From Pseudonocardiales bacterium (GTDB lineage: Bacteria; Actinomycetota; Actinomycetes; Mycobacteriales; Pseudonocardiaceae): a stretch of 64,000 bases of DNA. A model generated the notes under the pieces. The model saw nothing but the letters and a program-made list of their open reading frames with translations, did not search any database and was not told where the DNA came from. The stretch is from the NCBI GenBank assembly GCA_019241525.1, contig JAFAWY010000060.1, forward strand, positions 1-64,000, written 5' to 3'. Shown piece by piece: positions 45,804-53,938 of the stretch. Made by a program: the position numbers and the translations under genes. How positions within the stretch are numbered: position 1 is the first letter of the stretch; the number at the start of each line of letters is the position of its first letter.

Positions 45804-47158
45804 TTTCTTCCCCCCAGAAAAGGCGTAGTTGTCGTGCCCAGGGTGCGGACCAAGATCACCGCATCCATCCACGGTGACCAGTGCTCGATGTAGAAGTTGT
45901 CCAGCCGGCTGCGCTGGGCGATGCAGGTGTCGCCGTGCAGCCCGTTGACCTGGGCCCAGCCGGTGAGTCCGGACCGCATTCGATGCCGGTCGGCATACCG
46001 TGGGATCTGCTGCGCGAAGCGCGCCGCGAAATACGGCCGCTCGGGCCGTGGTCCCACCAGGGACATGTCACCGCGCAGCACGTTGAACAATTGAGGAAGC
46101 TCGTCGAGATGCGTGGTGCGCAACCACCGACCCAACCGGGTGGTCTGCTCAGGCAGCACCACCCAGCGGGTGTCCGGATCCGGGTGGTCGACCATCGAGC
46201 GCAGCTTGAGCAGCTCCATTGTCTTGCCGCCCTGGGTCACCCGGGTTTGTCGGAACAGCGCGGGCCCGCGGCCGTCCAGGCGGACCGCAAGCGCCAGCGT
46301 GAGCAGCACCGGGGCCAGGGCGACCAGCAACGCTGCTGCACCGACGACGTCGAAGGTGGCCTTGGCGGCCATGCCGAGCCGGCTGTGTCCCAGCCGGCGC
46401 AGCGGGATGAGCGGGATGTCTCCCAACTCGTCGAGGTAACCGCGGGGGAGTGCGGCACCGAGCTCGAAAAGCCGCGGCACCACGCACACGTCCACCGGCA
46501 GCTCCCGGCAGGCCCGCAGCAGCGGCACCAGGTCAACGTCCCGACCGGCCGGGAAGCACACGATGATCCGCTGGATGCCGTGCTGCGCGATCACCCCGGG
46601 CAGCTCGGCCGGCTCGCCGAGCACTGGTAGGTCCGCTGGTTCCGACGGGGGCCGGCTGTCCACGAATCCCTGTGGGGTCAGCCCGAGTTCCGGGTGGTCG
46701 CGCAGCAGCTGCGCGACCCGGACCGCGGTGGCGCCGGTGCCGACGACGAGCGTGGGTTCGTGCCACCGTCCCCGCCGGTGAGCGACTCTCAGCGCGGTGC
46801 ACACGCCCATGCGCACCGCGACCAGCACCACCACGCAGCTCAGCACCAGCGCCAGCCCAGGACCAGCGCCCACCCACGGCAGCAGCCCAACCAGCGGCAG
46901 CGCCGCAACCGCCACGGTGCGCGGCAGCTGGTCAGCCACCCGCCGGCAAATCCGCAGCCGGTGTTGCCCGTCGGCGACCAGCAATACCAGTACCGCGCAG
47001 GCGTACGCGCTCGCTCCCCACCTCAACCCGGTGGTCATCAGACACGCGGCGGTGAGACCAGCGACATCCGCCAGCGGCAGGATGGCCGGCAGCAGCGCTG
47101 CGGGCGCAAGCCGGCGGAGCCGCCAGCCGAGGCAGGGGGCGAGCAGCGAGGTCGTCAC
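45800..47158 (-). CDS. priming glycosyl-1-phosphate transferase
   Basis: A 452-residue protein. Several hydrophobic segments lie in the first 110 residues, a nucleotide-fold domain (EPTLVVGTGATAVRVAQLLR, IIVCFPAGRDVD) follows, and then the catalytic sugar transferase domain. In the last part are [63 protein letters not shown] and YIEHWSPWMD. The G-W-A-Q-V-N-G form is the CpsE/EpsL-like variant. It is the third priming enzyme in this window and belongs to the minus-strand operon, overlapping the next gene by four bases. Confidence 0.93.
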   Translation of the reverse strand: MTTSLLAPCLGWRLRRLAPAALLPAILPLADVAGLTAACLMTTGLRWGASAYACAVLVLLVADGQHRLRICRRVADQLPRTVAVAALPLVGLLPWVGAGPGLALVLSCVVVLVAVRMGVCTALRVAHRRGRWHEPTLVVGTGATAVRVAQLLRDHPELGLTPQGFVDSRPPSEPADLPVLGEPAELPGVIAQHGIQRIIVCFPAGRDVDLVPLLRACRELPVDVCVVPRLFELGAALPRGYLDELGDIPLIPLRRLGHSRLGMAAKATFDVVGAAALLVALAPVLLTLALAVRLDGRGPALFRQTRVTQGGKTMELLKLRSMVDHPDPDTRWVVLPEQTTRLGRWLRTTHLDELPQLFNVLRGDMSLVGPRPERPYFAARFAQQIPRYADRHRMRSGLTGWAQVNGLHGDTCIAQRSRLDNFYIEHWSPWMDAVILVRTLGTTTTPFLGGRK

Positions 47159-48408
47159 CCGCGGGCTCCGACGGCGGCACGCGGCTTCGGCATGGTGGTG
47201 GTCAGTGCCCGGGTGACCGTCCGTGCGGCGTAGTCGGAACCGCAGACAAATCGCATGACTGGGCCGAAGGTGGGTGCTACCGCGGGACCGATGAAGTACA
47301 GGCCCGGCACCGTGGATTGGAAGTCTGGTCCGACGTCGGGAGTGCTGGCCAGGGTTCGCACCTTGGCCCGCAGGCCGTCGTCCAGGAAGGTCAGCCGTTC
47401 CAGGTTGGCGCGGTAACCGGTGGCGGACAGCACATGATCAACGGTGATCTCCCTGGTGGTCGCGTCGGCGGCGCGCAAGCCGAGCCGTACGGCGCCATCC
47501 TCGGCTGCCGCCCACCGCACCGTGTGGCCGAGCAGCGTGCGGAACTTGCCCTCCACCCGAGGGCGCAGCCACGGCGCACCGGCCGGCCCGAGCGCGGTCC
47601 GGGCGGTGTGGATCCGCCGGGCGGCCGGCAGATGCCGGTACAGGTGCGGCTGGGTGGAGTAGAACCAGGTGCCCCATCCGGAACCGAGGGTGGCCTCGGG
47701 CTCGCGCAGCTTCCGCAGCAGTGACCGCTGCGCGGGCAGCGGTTCGCCGTTCCACATCAGCTTCGAGGTGCGGGCGATCACGGTGACGCGGGCGCCGGAT
47801 TCGTGCAGCAGCGCGGCGGATTCCAGGGCGGACTGCCCGGCGCCGACGACGGCGACCTCGCGGCCGGCGAACACGCCAAGGTTGTCGTGCGCGCTGGGAT
47901 GGGTGCACACCCGCGCCGGCAGCTCAGCCAGGGTGGCGGGCATGTACGGGAAATGCTGCACCCCGGTGGCCACGACGACCGTGCGGGCCCGGGCCACGGT
48001 GCCGTCGGACAGGCTCAACACATATTGCTCGCCTGCCGGGGTCAGATCCCTGGTGACGTCGAGGACCATCAGCTCTTCCAGGTTCGGTACCTCGGCGCGG
48101 CGGAACCACTCCCCGTAGGCCACGAACGTCTCCAGCGACACCGGTAGCCCGTAGTCGGCATACTCCCGGCCGGTGGACGCGCAGAACGCGCGCAAGGTGT
48201 GCCGGCCGGCAGGATCGGACAGGTTGGACGCGAATCCCTGCGACTTGAGGTACATGCCGGCCGGCATCGCCTCTCGCCACAACTGCATCGGCAGCCCGAA
48301 CTGGCGGAATGGCACGCCCGCGGCGCCCAGGTGCGCGCCGAGCGACAGGCCGTACGGGCCGGCGCCCACGATCGCAACGTCAACTGGATCTTCAATGCCG
48401 TGTGTCAT
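47155..48408 (-). CDS. FAD-dependent oxidoreductase (flavin monooxygenase-like)
   Basis: About 417 residues. A first FAD-binding Rossmann motif VDVAIVGAGPYGLSLGAHLG is at the N-terminus. A second, NAD(P)H-binding type motif REVAVVGAGQSALESAALLH lies near the middle. VVVATGVQHFPYMP and VLSATGYRANL are the conserved A-T-G blocks of two-dinucleotide-domain flavin monooxygenases. It most resembles N- or Baeyer-Villiger-type oxygenases, but the substrate is unknown. ATG 48408 follows GGAGG by about 8 bases and overlaps the ATP-grasp stop as ATGA. It sits with an ATP-grasp ligase in a glycan operon, hinting at a modified amino acid or amino sugar. Confidence 0.82.
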   Translation of the reverse strand: MTHGIEDPVDVAIVGAGPYGLSLGAHLGAAGVPFRQFGLPMQLWREAMPAGMYLKSQGFASNLSDPAGRHTLRAFCASTGREYADYGLPVSLETFVAYGEWFRRAEVPNLEELMVLDVTRDLTPAGEQYVLSLSDGTVARARTVVVATGVQHFPYMPATLAELPARVCTHPSAHDNLGVFAGREVAVVGAGQSALESAALLHESGARVTVIARTSKLMWNGEPLPAQRSLLRKLREPEATLGSGWGTWFYSTQPHLYRHLPAARRIHTARTALGPAGAPWLRPRVEGKFRTLLGHTVRWAAAEDGAVRLGLRAADATTREITVDHVLSATGYRANLERLTFLDDGLRAKVRTLASTPDVGPDFQSTVPGLYFIGPAVAPTFGPVMRFVCGSDYAARTVTRALTTTMPKPRAAVGARG

Positions 48409-49673
48409 GCCAGGGTCCTCCGTGCCGGTAGTGGTGTGGTGATGGGTCGGCGAGTGCCACGCCGGGCCAGTGGGCGGGTGAGGGCCCGCCATCCCATGCG
48501 CAGGCACATCAACCCAAACGGTGCAAGATCGTCTCGAGCGAACCAGGCCAGCTCGTCAGCCCGGCGCAGTGAGGCCACCCAGGACTTCAGATCCAGACCG
48601 AGGCGCCGGTAGGCCAGCGCCGCAATCGGGTCGTAGTTCTCCACCAGGAAGCTGCGGCCCAGGTGGGGGGACCCGAGCGGGATCTGCCGGCCGGTCAGGT
48701 CCAGATGCGCCGCGACCACCACGTCGACGCCCGCGCTGTCAGAAAACAGCCGGAACTGCGCACCCAGCCGGGGGTTGAAGTCCAGCAGCTTGTAGGTGCC
48801 CGTGCGGGGGTCGAACCGGTAATCGAGGTCGACGATGCCCCGGAAGCCCACGCACGCGAGCAGCTCGCTGGCCTGCTCGTGCAGGGCAGGGTTGTCCACC
48901 CAGCGACCGAGGCTGGTCAGCCCGGCCTGTGCCGGATAGGAGCGCTCCTTGCTCCCGACAAAACCGGGCCGGCAGCGTGACTGGGTGTCGCAGTAGGCGT
49001 GAAAGAAGTAATCCCACCCCTTGACGTACTCCTGCAGCATCAACGCACCGCTGCCGGACTCCTCGCACGCCCGCCAGATCTGGGTGAGGTCGTCGTGGGT
49101 GCGGATGACCGTGGTGCTGCGCAGTTTCTTGGCACCTTTGGACTGCCACGGCGTGGCCAGCTTGGCCACCAGCGGGAAGCCGCTCTGCTCGGCGAAACGC
49201 CGGGCGTCGCGCAGAGTGCCGGGTAGTGCGGCGGCCGCACAGGGCACGCCCAGCTCGCGGCACCGCTGGTACAGCGTGTACTTGCCAGCCAGCTGGCGCG
49301 GCAGGCCGGCGGGAGGATCGGAGAACAGAAAATATTGACGTAGGTCGCTGCCATGCTCGGCGAGGAAGATGGCGCCGGCGTCGTCGGTGGGGATGAGCAC
49401 CGACCGGCGGCCGATCCGCTTGGCGAGCGTGACCAGCCCGGTGCGCACCCGGTGGACATCGTCAGGTTCCGGCCGCCAGATCCACCGCCCCCGCAGGTAG
49501 CGCGACCGCGCCGCGGGTGCCAGCGGGTCCTCGTGCACGCCATATACCGGCACGCCCAGGCGTCCCAGGCTGCGGATCGCGCCGAGCCCGCCATGGTGCA
49601 TGACGTTGTGGTCGAGCTTGAGAATGACTGCCGGTGTGTTGGTGTCCAGCGTTGGACGCGGGTGATGAGGCAT
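48405..49673 (-). CDS. ATP-grasp carboxylate-amine ligase-like protein
   Basis: A 422-residue ATP-grasp protein. AVILKLDHNVMHHGGLGAIRSLGRLGVPV begins the N-terminal domain. KYTLYQRCRELGVPCAA and PLVAKLATPWQ form the ATP-binding lobe, LMLQEYVKGWDYFFH follows, and IVDLDYRFDPRTGTYKLLDFNPRLGAQF contains the magnesium-binding D-x-N-P-R cluster. ATP-grasp ligases join a carboxylate to an amine through an acyl phosphate. It may attach an amino acid to a glycan amino sugar or uronic acid, but this is inference. It lies 14 bases downstream of the sugar-dehydrogenase gene. Confidence 0.85.
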   Translation of the reverse strand: MPHHPRPTLDTNTPAVILKLDHNVMHHGGLGAIRSLGRLGVPVYGVHEDPLAPAARSRYLRGRWIWRPEPDDVHRVRTGLVTLAKRIGRRSVLIPTDDAGAIFLAEHGSDLRQYFLFSDPPAGLPRQLAGKYTLYQRCRELGVPCAAAALPGTLRDARRFAEQSGFPLVAKLATPWQSKGAKKLRSTTVIRTHDDLTQIWRACEESGSGALMLQEYVKGWDYFFHAYCDTQSRCRPGFVGSKERSYPAQAGLTSLGRWVDNPALHEQASELLACVGFRGIVDLDYRFDPRTGTYKLLDFNPRLGAQFRLFSDSAGVDVVVAAHLDLTGRQIPLGSPHLGRSFLVENYDPIAALAYRRLGLDLKSWVASLRRADELAWFARDDLAPFGLMCLRMGWRALTRPLARRGTRRPITTPLPARRTLA

Positions 49674-49687
49674 CGACGTTTCCGTCC

Positions 49688-51058
49688 TCAGACCACGCTG
49701 CGATGGGGGACGGCGTCGAACAGGTAGGTCGCGTCGAGTACCTGGGGACAGTCCTCGACCCAGCGGTAATCCGTGGCCGGGTGCACCACCTGGATGATCG
49801 CCAGGTCCCAGGCGGCGCCGCTGGGCACGGGGGTGTTACTCAGCACGCGGCCCTGGCGCGTCGTCATGGTCGGCACCAGCGGGTCGTAATAGGCGACCTC
49901 GGCGCCACGCTCGATCAGCCAGTCGATCAGCAGCAGCGCCGGAGCTTCCCGCACATCGCTGACGCCGGCCTTGTAGCTGACCCCGACCACGATCACCTTG
50001 GCGCCGTCCAGCGAACGGCCTGCAGCGGTGAGCACCTCGGCGGCGCGCTCAACGACGCGGGCTGGTCGCGCGTGGATGGACTGCATCGCCTGCTTGAGCA
50101 GTGGGGTAGGCGCCATGGCATCGCGTAGCTGCCACAGCAGGTAGTGCGGGTCGCACGGGATGCAGTGCCCACCGACTCCCGGGCCGGGGAACGCGGCGAG
50201 GAAACCGTAGGGCTTGGTCCCGGCCGCCAGGGTCACCTCGATCGGGTCCAGCCCCAGGGTGGCGCACACATCACCGAACTCGTTGGCCAGCGCCAGGGTG
50301 ACCGCGCGGAAGATGTTCTCGTACAGCTTGGTCAGCTCGGCCGCCTCCGGGGAACTCACCAGGTAGACCGTGTCGGTCATCGCGCCGATCACCCGCGCGG
50401 CCTGCAGGCTGCAGTTTCTCGACACCCCGCCCACCACCCGGGGTGTCTCGCGCTGGACATGGTCGGGATTGCCGGGATCGATGCGCTCCGGGCTGAATGC
50501 GACGTAGACGTCGGTGCCCACGGTTAGGCCGCGCTGGTGCAGCGGTTCGACCAGCAGCTGGCGGGTGGTGCCCACGAAACTGGTCGACGTGAGGATGATC
50601 GTCTGTCCCGGATGGGCGTGCGCCACGACGGTCTGGCACGCGCTGCGCAGGGCGACGAGATCCGGGACATGGTCCTCGTCCACCGGGGTGGGCACGCAGA
50701 TGATCACCGCGTTGGCCGTGGACAGTGCACTGGCGTCAGTGGTCAGCTGGAAGCTGGTGTCGTTGCGTGCCTTGTCCAGCAGCGCTCGGTCCGACTCACA
50801 GAGATCAACCTCTCCGGACTTGATATCGCGCAGGCGGTCCTCGCTGATGTCGTAGCCGGTGATCTCAGCGGCCCCGCCGAGCAGAGCCAACGCCGTGGGC
50901 AGTCCGACGTATCCGAGGCCCACGATCGCGACTGCTCCCAGCTTTGGTCGCCCGGTTCCGGTGCCCGGCTGTGCCTCCGGTGGGCTAAAAGGAACGAGAC
51001 GTCGCTCGTAGAGCCGCTCACGTCCATTGATTGCAAGCGAAAGCCGCTGCTGCGCCAC
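49688..51058 (-). CDS. UDP-sugar 6-dehydrogenase (UDP-GlcNAc/ManNAc/Glc type)
   Basis: A 456-residue protein of the UDP-glucose/GDP-mannose dehydrogenase family. GAVAIVGLGYVGLPTALAL is the NAD loop, VICVPTPVDEDHVPDL the C-terminal edge of the first domain, and FPGPGVGGHCIPCDPHY contains the catalytic cysteine. KVIVVGVSYKAGVSDVREAPALLL opens the last domain. It oxidises a nucleotide sugar at C6 to a uronic acid. WecC-like UDP-N-acetyl sugar dehydrogenases are the closest match in wording, so an amino-sugar uronate is plausible. The unusual N-terminal 40 residues suggest a later start is possible. Confidence 0.92.
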   Translation of the reverse strand: MAQQRLSLAINGRERLYERRLVPFSPPEAQPGTGTGRPKLGAVAIVGLGYVGLPTALALLGGAAEITGYDISEDRLRDIKSGEVDLCESDRALLDKARNDTSFQLTTDASALSTANAVIICVPTPVDEDHVPDLVALRSACQTVVAHAHPGQTIILTSTSFVGTTRQLLVEPLHQRGLTVGTDVYVAFSPERIDPGNPDHVQRETPRVVGGVSRNCSLQAARVIGAMTDTVYLVSSPEAAELTKLYENIFRAVTLALANEFGDVCATLGLDPIEVTLAAGTKPYGFLAAFPGPGVGGHCIPCDPHYLLWQLRDAMAPTPLLKQAMQSIHARPARVVERAAEVLTAAGRSLDGAKVIVVGVSYKAGVSDVREAPALLLIDWLIERGAEVAYYDPLVPTMTTRQGRVLSNTPVPSGAAWDLAIIQVVHPATDYRWVEDCPQVLDATYLFDAVPHRSVV

Positions 51059-51212
51059 TGTGTCCCCCGACCTGTGCTCTGTCCGCTACCGACAGTCGCA
51101 TCAGGCCGCCATGCGAGCCTCCGTCATAGGCGGTAGGTCACCTACGTCGTTCGACGGATCACGGTGTGTCGTGCGGGAAGTCGCCGGAACCGGGTGCGGT
51201 CACCAGCGCGCG

Positions 51213-51272
51213 CAGTCTGGATGCAGACTGCTGTTTTTTGGGCCTCAGAAACAGCAGTCTGCATCCAGACTG
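51213..51272. repeat. 60-base nested perfect palindrome
   Basis: Bases 51213-51236 and 51249-51272 are perfect inverted copies of each other (24 pairs) around a 12-base loop. Each arm also folds on itself: CAGTCTG, then GATG, then CAGACTG. The right arm encodes the last residues of the adjoining glycosyltransferase, whose stop is in the loop. Downstream on the coding strand there is no T-run, so it does not look like a standard intrinsic terminator. Confidence 0.85.
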
Positions 51273-52387
51273 CTGAAGGCTCGGCTGCGCGTGGGCAGTT
51301 CAGCGGTGACGGCGGCAAGTTGGTCGTGGGTGCGCCGGACATCGAATGCGCACGCGGCCTGGGCTGCGGCATGTCCTTCAGCGGCCCGCAGCTGTGGCTC
51401 GGCCAGGCGCCGAGCCACAGCACTGGCCAGGGCATTGGCGTCGCCAGCCGGGACCCGGACACCAACCCCGGTGCTGACCGCTTCGGCCAGGCCGGGGATG
51501 TCCGCGACCACCACGCAACACCCGCTGGCCAGCGCCTCCAGCAGGGTCAGTGACAAGCCTTCCCAGCGCGAAGGCAGCACCACCACGTCGGCTGCCGCAT
51601 ACCAGGGCCGCGGATCGGTGACCGGCGCAAGGAAATGCACGCCGGGCAGCGCACGGGCGCGCAACCTGGGCAGCGCCTCACCGTCGCCCACGATGCACAG
51701 CTGCGCTGCCGGGCATCGGGACCGCACCTGAGGCCACGCGGCGAGCAGCAGGTCCTGGCCCTTCTGCCGGGTGACCCGGCCCAGGCACACTGCCAGCGGC
51801 GCGTCCCGATCGACGCCCAGTCGCTGCCGGGCAGCGACCCGGGCCTGCGCGTCGCACGGCTTGAAGGCGGCCAGGTCCACCCCGTTGCGGATGACCAGGT
51901 GGCGGTTACCCACGCCCCGGTGGCGGGCATGAGCGGCCTCTCCCTCACCGACACAGACGAGCAGGTCCGTCCATCGGGCGGCGAGACGTTCCCAGGCCAG
52001 CGCGCCGCGCGCGGTGACACCCCGGGCGGCCAGCCAGGACCAGCCGTGAGGTTGGAACACCGTGGGACGGCGCCCGCGTACGGCGAGCCGTCCCGCCAAA
52101 CCCGCCTTTGCCGAATGCAGGTGCACCACGTCGGGCCACACCGTGCTGATCAGTTGGCGTAGCTGGCGGGTCTCAGGCACCGTGCCGAGGCTGGGCGCGC
52201 GGGTCGCAGGCCAGTGCAACCTCGGTATGCCGCGCGCGGCCAAGGCAGCGGCGAGCTGACCCCCGGGTGGGCACGCCACGGCAACCCGCCATCCCCGGGC
52301 GAGCTGATCAGCGGCCACCCCGACGACATAGGTGGCGACCCCGGCCTCGGTGGGCTGGGCCGCGTGCAACACGCTGAGTCCCGTCAT
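51245..52387 (-). CDS. GT4-family glycosyltransferase
   Basis: About 380 residues. The N-terminus MTGLSVLHAAQPTEAGVATY starts the acceptor domain and PDVVHLHSAKAGLAGRL follows. The donor domain has LAVCLGRVTRQKGQDLLLAA, LCIVGDGEALPRL and VVLPSRWEGLSLTLLEALASG, with the E-x7-E motif. ATG 52387 was chosen over the 52432 frame because it overlaps the deacetylase stop as TGATG. The last nine residues are encoded by one arm of the 60-base palindrome, which may mean that the element captured the gene end. Confidence 0.9.
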   Translation of the reverse strand: MTGLSVLHAAQPTEAGVATYVVGVAADQLARGWRVAVACPPGGQLAAALAARGIPRLHWPATRAPSLGTVPETRQLRQLISTVWPDVVHLHSAKAGLAGRLAVRGRRPTVFQPHGWSWLAARGVTARGALAWERLAARWTDLLVCVGEGEAAHARHRGVGNRHLVIRNGVDLAAFKPCDAQARVAARQRLGVDRDAPLAVCLGRVTRQKGQDLLLAAWPQVRSRCPAAQLCIVGDGEALPRLRARALPGVHFLAPVTDPRPWYAAADVVVLPSRWEGLSLTLLEALASGCCVVVADIPGLAEAVSTGVGVRVPAGDANALASAVARRLAEPQLRAAEGHAAAQAACAFDVRRTHDQLAAVTAELPTRSRAFSSLDADCCF

Positions 52388-53157
52388 CAGTGCGAATAGC
52401 GCAAACATTCTCGGTAGCGCCGCCGGTACCACTTGGCGCGCAACCGAAGCGGGCCGTCTCGATCACCCACGTAGATGCGCGGCAGTGCATGCACGCTGGT
52501 CAGCGGCGAGCGCCAGATGGCGCAACCGTACTGGTAGCCGGCAGCGCGTACAGCAGCCACAGCCAGCGCGTTGAGGTGCCCGTACGGGTAGCAGAAACCG
52601 ACGATCCGCTCTCCGGTCAGATCCTCCAAGATGGTTCGGCTCTCCGAAACCTCACCAATGAGATCGCAGGGTGAAGTCAGGGACGTCAGGGAAACATGCC
52701 TTCTGGAATGCGAACCGATCTCCATCCCGAGCTGCGCCACGTGACGGATCTGGTCAACGGTCATCAGGGGTTTGCGCGGTCCGGCTGCATCCCACTTGTT
52801 CGATTCGCCCAGCAGGTCGGCGATCACGAACACCGTCGCGGTGAAACCAAAGCGGGCCAGCGCGGGCAACACGTGCTCGATGAAGTCGGCGTAGCCGTCG
52901 TCGAAGGTGAGCCCGACCAGACCCCGGTCGACGCCGGCACGCCGGGCCGCTAGCAGCTCCCGCATCGAGGTGCCCCGCAATCCGCGCCGATGCAGCCAAC
53001 GCAGCTGCTGGGTAAACCGGGCGGGGTGCACGGTGACCAGGTACGGATCATGTTCGTACGGGGCCACCGAGTGATACATCAACACCGGCGGCAGCGGACC
53101 GTCCCCGTACTGGTTCGGGAACTTGTCCGGGCGGATGTGCGGGATCGCTTCGCTCAT
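52387..53157 (-). CDS. NodB-type polysaccharide deacetylase
   Basis: About 256 residues. VLMYHSVAP begins the NodB fold, VGLTFDDGYADFIEHVLP carries the D-D metal-binding pair, MEIGSHSRRHVSLTSL the H-x3-H pair, and VGFCYPYGHLN the R/Y-P-Y-G block. It removes N- or O-acetyl groups from polysaccharide using a divalent metal. No signal peptide is evident, so its location is unclear. ATG 53157 starts at the fold; the open frame from 53406 runs through the upstream regulator region in a non-coding sense. It is one of the first enzymes of the operon, consistent with a deacetylated GlcNAc-type polymer. Confidence 0.9.
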   Translation of the reverse strand: MSEAIPHIRPDKFPNQYGDGPLPPVLMYHSVAPYEHDPYLVTVHPARFTQQLRWLHRRGLRGTSMRELLAARRAGVDRGLVGLTFDDGYADFIEHVLPALARFGFTATVFVIADLLGESNKWDAAGPRKPLMTVDQIRHVAQLGMEIGSHSRRHVSLTSLTSPCDLIGEVSESRTILEDLTGERIVGFCYPYGHLNALAVAAVRAAGYQYGCAIWRSPLTSVHALPRIYVGDRDGPLRLRAKWYRRRYRECLRYSH

Positions 53158-53171
53158 GGCGTGAGCCGACG

Positions 53172-53936
53172 CTACGGTCCGGCCCGTAAGAGGGGCTCCT
53201 GCGCCGGGATGGCGATCGGTACGTTCGTTGCAGGAGGCAGGAACTGGCGTTCCTGGCGCAGCGCCTCGCGTGCCATCGCCACGGCCTCGAGCCGGCTGTG
53301 CACGCCCAGCTTCGCGAAGATCTTGTTCGCGTGGGTTCGCACGGTGTGTGCCGATACCCCGAGCTCGGCGGCGATCTCGGCCGCGCCGCGGCCCCGCGCG
53401 AGGCACACCAGGACGTCGCGCTCCCGAGGGGTGAGCACCTCCAGCGGTCCGTCACGGCGCTGCGCGCGCCCGACATCGGCCCGCAATTCTTCGAGCACGC
53501 GGCCTAGCTGTTCGGGAGGGAAGCAGGCCTGTCCTTGGCTGGCGCAGCGCAGCGCCTGGGTGAGAACGTCGATGGAGGACTCTTTCGAGACCCAGCCATC
53601 AGCCCCCGCCCGCGCTGCCTCGACCGCCTGGTCAGGATCCCGGCTGGCGGTGAGTACCACAAATCGGGCCGGGGGCCAGGCGGCGCGGAACGTGGCGAGC
53701 AGCGCGGTGGCAGCGCGGGCTTGGGCGACCTCGATGGTGATGACATCTGGGCGCAGCGCGGCGGCGAGCCCTCCGGGGTCGGGATCGCGCATCGTGCAGT
53801 GCCCGACTACCACGATGTCGGGTTCCGTCGAGAGCTTGGCCGCGAGCGCCTCGATGAGCATCTGCTGGTCGTCGACCAGCAATACTCGCACCGGGATCAC
53901 ACCGCGCACCGTGCTTAGCGGCTTGGTCCCTACCAC
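53172..53936 (-). CDS. LuxR/NarL-type response regulator lacking the phospho-Asp (Glu instead)
   Basis: A 254-residue protein. The receiver domain keeps the acid pair VLLVDDQ (18-24), VVLTAS with Thr96 and GWVSKES with Lys118. At the phosphorylation site PDVITIEVA, residue 69 is Glu rather than Asp. The LuxR-type helix-turn-helix (LTPRERDVLVCLARGRG, SAHTVRTHANKIFAKLGVHS) is intact. It is very like the regulator at 40408-41079, notably AWPPAR, VVLTAS and VSKESS, so the two look like paralogues. It lies 14 bases upstream of the deacetylase gene and two bases after another regulator. Confidence 0.9.
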   Translation of the reverse strand: MVGTKPLSTVRGVIPVRVLLVDDQQMLIEALAAKLSTEPDIVVVGHCTMRDPDPGGLAAALRPDVITIEVAQARAATALLATFRAAWPPARFVVLTASRDPDQAVEAARAGADGWVSKESSIDVLTQALRCASQGQACFPPEQLGRVLEELRADVGRAQRRDGPLEVLTPRERDVLVCLARGRGAAEIAAELGVSAHTVRTHANKIFAKLGVHSRLEAVAMAREALRQERQFLPPATNVPIAIPAQEPLLRAGP

Positions 53937-53938
53937 GG

